Assembly (NCBI GenBank): GCA_027257055.1
Contig: JAPVLO010000153.1
Location: forward strand, 3,782,001-3,846,000
From: Cephalopachus bancanus
Lineage: Eukaryota; Chordata; Mammalia; Primates; Tarsiidae
Direction of reading: 5' to 3'
Length of the DNA stretch: 64,000 nt
The notes under the pieces were generated by a model. That model saw nothing but the letters and a program-made list of their open reading frames with translations, made no database searches and was not told the origin of the DNA. This document shows positions 56,280-64,000 of the stretch, piece after piece. Numbering within the stretch: the stretch's first letter is position 1; every line of letters begins with the position of its first letter. The translations under genes were made by a program, and so were the position numbers.

Positions 56280-56665
56280 GTGAGACCTCAGAATTAAGAT
56301 CTGAATATGGACTCTACCAGGCACCAGCCATGGGCCTTGTATGAATTACCAAACAGCTTCATGCTTCAGTTTATTTATCTGTAGTTAGAACAATAACTTC
56401 TTCATAGATCTGTTATGGGGAGATGCCTGAAAAGCTCTTTCAATAGTCCCTGGCACGGAAGGCAGTCTACATTAGCATCTGTTCTTGTTGTGATTGTTTT
56501 CAAGAGCATGTTCTGTTGAAGCTGGTACTCCACTGGTCAGGCAGTATAGGACAGAGGCAAGCCCAGTGAATGAGTAAGGGGGAGATCCGAATTTTAGCCC
56601 AGCTGTGTAACCTAGGGCAGAGTCCTTACCTTGATTCTTTTCTGCAAAATAAAGGGCCTTAATTC
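56280..56665 (+). repeat. Two adjacent MIR-like relics
   Basis: The first (about 56,290-56,480) has CTTCAGTTTATTTATCTGTAG and CCTGGCACGG. The second (about 56,550-56,660) has CAGCTGTGTAACCTAGGGCAG. Both plus strand. Confidence 0.6.
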
Positions 56666-57389
56666 ACTGATTGATTTTTAAGTTTTTTCTTTCTCAAACA
56701 CTGTGATTCTAAGGTAAGACTTCCAGTTGAAATTGGCCTACCTCCAAGGCCCATTATTCTCTTTTCTCTTTATCCAAGCGCAGGGCTACACATGTCCCAG
56801 GAATTTATTATACAATTGTTCACGGATAAGAGGTAGAGGTTGGAATGATCTCTGTATCAACCACTAGGAATAAACCAAGTTCATGTATGGGCAGAAATGA
56901 AAATATCAGGGGAAGCGCTAAAAGGTAAAGAATTTTCCTTCATCAGACGCTGGTTAGGGTTTCTCTGTTAAATGTGGAGAGCTCAGGGCTTGTCTTGTTT
57001 TTCTACCTCTGCTAACCAGCCTTTTTACACAGACAGGGAACCAGGAATACCACTTCACTATATGAAGTCAGTACATAGCTTGTCAATAATGTTGCTGAGG
57101 GCCGTGTCACAGGAGTTGGTCAGAGCAGTAAATAACCTTGTTTCCGTGTGCAGGTTAAATGTCACCAAAGCTCACCTGCTGCCTGTTGACTAATCCATCA
57201 CTCTGTCTTTCCAAGCCAGAAATAATCCCAGCTAGGATGCCACCTCTGAGGTGGTTACAAATGGTGGCCTGGCAAAGGTAATCATGAAACAAACTTCCTG
57301 TTCTTCTTCCTGAACTACATCCATGTAGGTACTTGAGCATTCATAGAAATCCAGCACAAAGATATTTTGGGGATTTGTGAGGGTGTGTA
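56666..57389. other. Unclassified DNA
   Basis: Nothing recognisable. Confidence 0.4.
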
Positions 57390-57840
57390 TTATTTTCCTG
57401 TGGCTGCTGTAACAAAGTACCACAAATTAGATAGTTTACAACAGAATTCGATTCTCTCTCATTTTTGTAGCCAGAAGCTTGAAATCAAGATGTTGACAGA
57501 AACATGCTCTTTCTGGAAGCTCTAGGGGAGGATCATTTCTTGCCTCCTCCAGTTTTTGGAGGCTCCAGGCAACCCTCAGTTTGTGGTTGCATCACTACAA
57601 TCTATGCCACTGCCTCCATATGGCCCTCTCCTCTGGTGTCTTCTCTTCTGGATCTTATAGGGACACATTGAATTTAGTGCTACCTGGATAACCAGAATAA
57701 CATCATTGCATGATGCTTAATTACATCTGCAAAGACCCTTCTTCCAAATAAGGCCACATTTACAGGCTCTGAGATGTAGACATATCTTAGAGGTGGGGGT
57801 AATGGGAGGGTTTACCATTCAACCCACTACAGTGGGTGTA
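57390..57840 (-). mobile_element. MaLR/ERVL-type LTR relic, minus strand
   Basis: CTGTGGCTGCTGTAACAAAG, GAAGCTCTAGGGGAGGATC, TTAATTACATCTGCAAAGACC and CATTCAACCCACTACA follow a MaLR/ERVL-type LTR in antisense, similar in type to 42,960-43,430. No internal coding region. Confidence 0.75.
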
Positions 57841-58520
<680 letters not shown>

Positions 58521-58619
58521 ATAAAACCTCTGTTTACCTGATCAGACGAAAGATAACTTTAGTCAGTGAGAGTTGGGTTTATACCTCTCAAATAATTTTG
58601 CAATTATTTTTATTTATAT

Positions 58620-59480
58620 TAGATATTTAACATTGGTCCATTGTTGCATTTAATTTAATAATTCTCCTAACACTGGTTTTTAACCATTCTTACTAAAACT
58701 TTTATTGTGATAAATATGTATACCATATAATTTGCTATTTGAACCATCTATAAGTGTACAATTCTGTGGCATTAGGTACATTCACAGCATTGTGCAACCA
58801 CCACCACTATCTATCTAAGGAATTTTTCATCATCCTCAGCTGAAACTGCATATCCCTGAAGCACTAACTCCCTATTCCCTACTCCCTGCCCCAGTCACTG
58901 GCAACCACTCTTCTACTTTCTGTCTTTATGAATTTGACTACTCTGGGTACCTCATGTAAGTGAAATCTCACAATATTTGTTGTTTTGTGATGAGCTTATT
59001 TCACTTAGCATGGTGTCATGAAAGTTTTATGCATGCTATAGCATATGTCAGAATCTTCTTCCTTTTTAAGACTGAGTAATATTTCATTGCACATATATAC
59101 CATATTTTGTTAATCCATTCGTCCATCAGCAAACACTTGGGTTGCTCCCACCTTTTGGGTATTGTGAATAATGCTGCTATAAACATAGGTCTACAAATAT
59201 CTGTTCGAGTCCCTGCTTTCAATTTTTGGGAGGTATATATCTGGAAGTACACTTGCTGGATCATATGCTAATTCTGTGTTTAATGTATTGAGGAACCTTC
59301 ATGACATTTTCCACAGCAGCTGTGCCATTTTACATTCCCAGTAGCAGTGCGCAAGGGTTCAGTTTCTACAAATCTGGTCCAATGCTTGCTATTCTCTGGG
59401 TTTTTTTTTTGGGGGGGGGATCAAATTTTAACCATCCTAATGGATATGATGTAGTATCTCTTTGTGGTATAAAATTTTAA
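58620..59480 (-). mobile_element. Old L1M, minus strand
   Basis: TACAATTCTGTGGCATTAGG, CAACCACCACCACTATCTATC, ACCATATTTTGTTAATCCATTC, TATTGTGAATAATGCTGCTA and CATTTTACATTCCCAGTAGC are antisense L1M 3' UTR and ORF2 end. A T9-G9 tract lies at about 59,401-59,419. The ORF2-like frame at 59,016-59,264 ([15 protein letters not shown]) is the same region as in the young L1 at 35.85 kb. Confidence 0.85.
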
Positions 59481-59773
59481 TTACAAGAATAGCTTATCGA
59501 AAAATAATAGATGATTCTTTTTGCAATATTTTTTACTCTTTCTGAAAACCATTTAGTATTTAGAAAATCATAAAACAGGAAAGGGTTTAGTGTATTTCAT
59601 TTTTTTTCCTGTTCTTTGAATTAACCTTTTTAGCCTTTTTTTCAGACAAGTTATTTTATATAAATACATTGCTATTAGTCTGGTTTTTGCCATGAGAGTT
59701 TAAACGTTATAACATCTCTCATCTGTAGTATCTGCTTACACACTTCTCCGGCCTCTCCCAGGTAATAAGTTTT

Positions 59774-60065
59774 TGTTTTTTTTTTTTGAGTTGGAGTCTC
59801 ACTCTGTCGCCCAGACTGGAGTGCAGTGGCCACTCCCGGCCGCCGCAGCCTCGACCTGCTGGGCTCCGGCGATCCTTCCACCTCAGCCTTCCGAGTAGCC
59901 GGAATTACAGGCGTGTGCTACCACGCCCGGCTGATTTTTTTTTGATTTATTGTAGAGATGAGGTCTTGCTGCCCAGGCGGGTCTCGAACCCGTGGGCTCA
60001 GGCAATCCACTCACCTCAGCTTTCCAAAGGCGCGGGATTACAGGCTGAGCCACCGAGCCCGGCTT
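59774..60065 (-). mobile_element. Young Alu SINE, minus strand, target-site duplication
   Basis: Complete antisense Alu with all lineage markers. GGTAATAAGTTTT occurs at 59,761-59,773 and at 60,066-60,078. Confidence 0.97.
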
Positions 60066-60078
60066 GGTAATAAGTTTT

Positions 60079-60639
60079 AAGCTGCAGCCAGATGCATGAT
60101 AATCACCATCCCAGGAAGACAATGAATGAACCAGAATGGTGTCCTAGACCCCAGAACTGCCAGTTGGATGACACATGTCACCAACTCTGAGAGACATCTG
60201 TTTGGAGTCAGCTTGGGCTAAGAGAGACCTGATCTAGTTATCTATTTAAACACTCCGCCCCCATGCTGATACACATGGACCAAACCTTTAAAAAAGTAAG
60301 CGGAATTGTTAGTCTCCTCTTCGTTGTTTCCCCTATTCAGATTGTGCATGATGCTAGTCAAGCAAGATGTTTTGGGCTCGAGCCCCATAAACTCTATATT
60401 TTGCTCAGTCTCTTTGCTCATCTCAGATCTTCTATGATTACAACCATAAGTAGAACAAATGTTATTACATCCTTTGCCATGTTTAGGGATTCTTGGAGGT
60501 CAGTTATTAAAGTCAACTGGAAAACTTTTTGGATCAGAACAAAAAACTGCTAAAAAGTTTTTTGAGTGCAATGAGAGCTTAAATTCAAACGAGTCACTAC
60601 ACAAGGAAGATAACAAAAGTCACGACTCCTATGGTATAT
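60079..60639. other. Unclassified DNA
   Basis: An open frame at 60,263-60,553 is unrecognised. Confidence 0.4.
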
Positions 60640-60800
60640 TGGGATGAGCACAGAATTTAGAATCAGAACCTGGATTTGGTTCTCATCTCTACCATTTGCT
60701 AGAACTTAGGTGACTCAGTTACCCTTATATAACAATATGAATTAACCAGGTTTTGAAAGGATCAAATGCGATATTGTGTGTGAAATTTTGCTTTAAAATT
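60640..60800 (+). repeat. MIR-like relic
   Basis: AGAATCAGAACCTGGATTTGG, CATTTGCTAGAACTTAGGTG resemble the MIR 5' and core region. Confidence 0.55.
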
Positions 60801-62290
60801 TCATTATTAGTCTTAATAAATGAATTAGCAATAGATGTAAAATATCAAACTCTAGAATTTTTTTTGCTAACTCTATGAATATATGTAGAGTGTGTGTGGA
60901 GGGGTATTAAGGTTATTTGAATCCCGGGATAAGTGATTTTAATAAAGCAGTGATGTTAACTAGATAGTGGCAAAGTAACACACAAGAATTAGTGCATAAG
61001 AAAGGAGTCTCCAGAACTCTCCCAAGAAAATTAATGAACACTTGAATGAATGAGTCAGTGACAGCCCAGAGCAGCCGAAAGACATGAAGCACCTTGGAAA
61101 GATAAGGGCTCTTGGAAAAAGAGGGTGACTAGGTATTAAGAGCAGGAAGTACACCACAGAAAGCTTGACAATTTTAATGAGGAAAAGTGCAACCCAACGT
61201 GAAGAGCCCCATGATGACAAAGGTAAGAGAAGTTGCTCATCTCATGGAGGAGTCCCATCACTGTGCAGTTATAAGAGAGAGAGAAAATGAGGTAAGAGGT
61301 GTGAGGTGATTCAGTTATTTAATCCTGATTACTGAATGCATTTTCTTGAAAGTTCAAAAGGAGAAGAGATAGAATGGGAACAAGGGAGAGGGCTGAAAGC
61401 TAGGGGAGGGTGTCCATGTTGCCATATTCTGTAGAGTGAGGTGTCAAACTATTATCCATTTCTCTTTGTGGAATCTTCCACAGTTCTTCATTTCTAATGT
61501 GTGCTTCCACTTTCCTCAAGTCAATCTCTCACTGACTAGCAGCTGCCACCTGTCTTGGTTAGCTTGTTGGATCCTTCCTCTTCTAAGCACTTCTGTTCAC
61601 ACAGATCTTTTTACATACTGGGAAGGAAGTCTCTAGAAAACCCCACAGATGGCCTCATCCCTCCACCCCCACTCCACTCCATGTAGACCAAATGCTTTCA
61701 GTTTCTAACTTCATGTCAAGTACAGAAAAGAATTCACTGCCCAGGAGCACGAGCCTGTGTGTGTCTGTGTGTTTGTGCGTTGGGAGTGATATGGGGTGAG
61801 GAAAAAAAGCAAACAATTTCTGTGTTTCCTTTCTCAAACAGTATCTTTCTCAGACATCAGGAATTTTTATTTTGAACTTCATATGTTCTTAGCAGCACAA
61901 CTTCTTTTTGCTAGTTTATATTATTTCTATATGAAAATAGAACAATCATAAGATGTGATAGCTGAAATTAAGGTTGTTTTGAGATAAAACAGTTGGAGGT
62001 ACAGGAAAAAAGAAAGAACTGATATTGTATTATGGGGTGTCCATTAAATATTATTCTAAGAACCAAATAAGCCACTCATAGGGTACTATGAAAACATTTC
62101 TCAATTATCTACAAATTCATTTGTCAAAAATGTAAATTCCTGAAAGACTATTTTCTAAATTGGTATCTTAAGTTAATGCAGGCTAAGTAAATTATATCCT
62201 AAGCAAATGTAAGCTACATTTACTATAAAAAAAATTAAGTGGAATCACACACAAATAAGTGATTTTAGGATGAGTTTTTGTTCTACAAGA
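60801..62290. other. Unclassified DNA
   Basis: No gene or named repeat. Short interrupted TG text lies near 61,756-61,780. Confidence 0.4.
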
Positions 62291-62849
62291 GACCCCCCAA
62301 ACCCCAGAATTTATTTAAAAAGTGTACATTTATTCTTACTTGTCGAAATGTCAGTCGCCTTAAGTACTCTTTGTTTGATGCAATACACCTAACAAGATGC
62401 TTTTCCACTGCTCAAAACAGTTTTTGAACCCGTCGATTTGAAGATATTTAATGCTTCTGCTGTTTTGTTGTTTGTTTGTTGTTGTTTGTTTTACTTCTTA
62501 TACATTGGCAAAACATTTCCCTTTGAGGACTTTTTTCATCTGGGGAAACAAAAAATGTTGCTTGGGGCAAGATCAGATAAATAGGTATGGGGGTCTTGCT
62601 GTTTTTGATCAAAAACTGCTGAATACTCAGCATGGTATAAGCAGGTGCACTCATAATTCACCTACTGTGAAATGGGAAAACGTGTTGAAAGAATCTTTAC
62701 AAAAAAAAAATTCACTGAAGCCAATTGCAACACTCACAATGCTAGCGGGTACATTGATGCCAATGGGTTTCTAGAACACTTACCTAGCAAGTGAAGCCTG
62801 TACTACCAAGAGGCCTCCCTTCAAAAAATAATTCTGGCTTTTGGGGGTC
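62291..62849 (-). mobile_element. Short mariner-type element, complete at both ends, minus strand
   Basis: The left end reads GACCCCCCAAACCCCAGAAT. The right end in reverse complement reads GACCCCCAAAAGCCAGAAT, so the two are inverted repeats of about 20 bp. Read on the minus strand the body is colinear with 7231-7794: the same CTAGGTAAGTGTTCTAG, the same GATGAAAAAAGTCCTCAAAGG and the same GGTTCAAAAACTGTTTTGAGC. A TTG-rich expansion (62,461-62,490) interrupts the transposase C-terminal remnant. Non-autonomous, about 560 bp. Confidence 0.8.
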
Positions 62850-62969
62850 TTCTTCTCATATACTATCTATACTCCACTCAATATTCTCTACATCTGATCA
62901 CCATTTCATCCACATCAAGAAGTCAACAACTTATGATAAAACAGACTTCAGAAACACAGAAAGTCATAT

Positions 62970-63060
62970 ATGTGTGTGTGTAACTCCTGGACTCAAGCAA
63001 ACCTCCCACCTTAGCCTCCTGAGTAGCTGGGACTACAGGTGTGTGTCATTGTGCTCAGCT
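62970..63060 (-). mobile_element. Alu-monomer-like fragment, minus strand, 12-bp target-site duplication
   Basis: CTCCTGGACTCAAGC, TTAGCCTCCTGAGTAGCTGG and ACTACAGGTGTGTG are antisense Alu right-arm-like text of only about 85 bp. AGAAAGTCATAT stands exactly at 62,958-62,969 and at 63,061-63,072. A (TG)n run replaces the expected T-tail. Confidence 0.8.
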
Positions 63061-63072
63061 AGAAAGTCATAT

Positions 63073-63514
63073 TTAACTTCCACATCCATTTATGCTAAAG
63101 CTATCGGAGGCCAAGACAAAGTCAAAATTGTATTTGTACTGAAGCTATTTGTATGATAACCAGGAAGAGAAGGTTAAGGGTTCTAATTTGTAGAATGATG
63201 GTGATTTTCAAGCTCCTGATTTTTAAAGATGAAAGGTACACAAAAATCCAACTGATGAGTGCACCTTGATGCAATACGGCAGCATTTAGGAGATGGGCCA
63301 TCACCATCTAAGCTTTACCACTTGCTAAACTATTTGCTGCTTCTACTCCAATTCACCCTAGAGGAGAGAACACAGCACAAACAAGAGATGGGCCAGAGCA
63401 TCAGTGCCCTGGATAATACCAGAGCCAGCGATGATGCACAACAATATCTGCACAGGTTTTCTGCCAAGGCACTCAGGCCAGCCTTCCCAAGGGGACATGG
63501 CCAAGTACATACAG
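63073..63514. other. Unclassified DNA
   Basis: No family recognised. An open frame (63,259-63,564) includes TLEERTQHKQEMGQSISALD and then runs into the mariner copy; its origin is unknown. Confidence 0.35.
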
Positions 63515-64000
63515 AGGGCCCCAAAATAATCAAAATTATTTTTTGGAGGACAGGCCCCTTATAGTATAGGCTTTCTCCACTAGGGAATTGTTCTAGGAAC
63601 ACATCAGCATCAGTGTACCAGCTAGCATTGTTGTGAGAGGCTACATTCAGCTTCAGTGAGTTTTGGGGGGGGGGGTTGTTTTGGGTTTTTTTTTTTGAGA
63701 TTCTTTCAATGCATTTGCTCATTTCATGATGGGTAATTTACAAGCACACTTGCCCCACCACACTGAGTGTTCAGCTGTTCTTGACCAAAAACAGCATGAT
63801 CTCTTGTTTGTGCCCCTCCCTTCCTATTGACCTGATCTCAACCCAAGCAACCTTTTCTGTTTCCCCAGATGAAAAAAGTCCTCAAAGGGAAACATTTTGC
63901 CAATGTGGAAGAGGTGAAACAAAAATGGCAGAAGCACTAAAAGGCGTCAAAATTGATGAGTTCAAAAACTGTTTTGCGCAGTAGAAAAAGTGTCTCGATA
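63515..64000 (+). mobile_element. Short mariner-type element, plus strand, cut by the window end
   Basis: Colinear with 7231-7794 from its left end: ATTATTTTTTGGAGGA, GTACCAGCTAGCATTG, TTTCATGATGGGTAATTTAC and GATGAAAAAAGTCCTCAAAGG. The transposase remnant (KMAEALKGVKIDEFKNCF near 63,930-63,975) has a TAG soon after and several frame breaks. A G9 run lies near 63,665-63,675. The right end is outside the window. Confidence 0.78.

Overview
This window looks like AT-rich, intergenic or intronic DNA from a primate nuclear genome. I recognise no intact host protein-coding gene, rRNA, tRNA or CRISPR array. The evidence for a primate is a set of dimeric, 7SL-derived Alu elements, together with mammal-wide relics (MIR, MER5A-type and MER20-type hAT elements, MaLR-type LTRs, old L1M fragments). 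The youngest Alus share features unlike human Alu: GGCTCAGCCTGTAAT in place of GGCTCACGCCTGTAAT, GTGGATTGCCTGAG in the left arm, CTACAATAAATCAAAAAAT before the middle A-run, and CTCCAACTC before the tail. The one young L1 also differs in layout from human L1PA. I therefore infer a strepsirrhine, probably a lemur; the species is not determined.

Layout. 1-7 kb: mostly unclassified DNA with an Alu inside an old L1 3' end (1.05-1.53 kb) and an Alu split by a short L1 3' end (2.8-3.24 kb). 7.2-7.8 kb: a short mariner relic with a transposase C-terminal remnant. 9.8-11.3 kb: a stack of nested insertions (old repeat, two MER5A-type elements, an Alu, an LTR). 11.6-18.3 kb: three young Alus among old antisense L1 tracts and small hAT elements. 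18.5-29.8 kb: mostly unclassified, with MIR, MER20 and microsatellites.

The centre is a nearly full-length L1 at 29,949-36,295 on the plus strand, bounded by a perfect 14-bp target-site duplication. It has a GC-rich tandem-repeat 5' UTR, an open ORF1 (346 codons), an ORF2 that starts inside the ORF1 stop (ATGA overlap) and is broken by three single-base frameshifts, and a G-tract/poly(A) 3' end. It landed inside a roughly 230-bp mariner-like MITE.

36.5-64 kb: further Alus, MIRs, L1M fragments, LTR relics, a roughly 570-bp hAT element, and two local tandem duplications (41.5-41.8 and 44.64-44.76 kb). At the right end lie a complete minus-strand copy of the 7.2-kb mariner family (62.29-62.85 kb) and a plus-strand copy running off the window.

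The coding regions do not form a host pathway. ORF1 (RNA-binding trimer) and ORF2 (endonuclease plus reverse transcriptase) are the machinery of L1 target-primed reverse transcription. Alus are copied by the same enzymes, which fits the matching kind of target-site duplication on both. Family names come from pattern recognition without a database search, and boundaries of old repeats are approximate.
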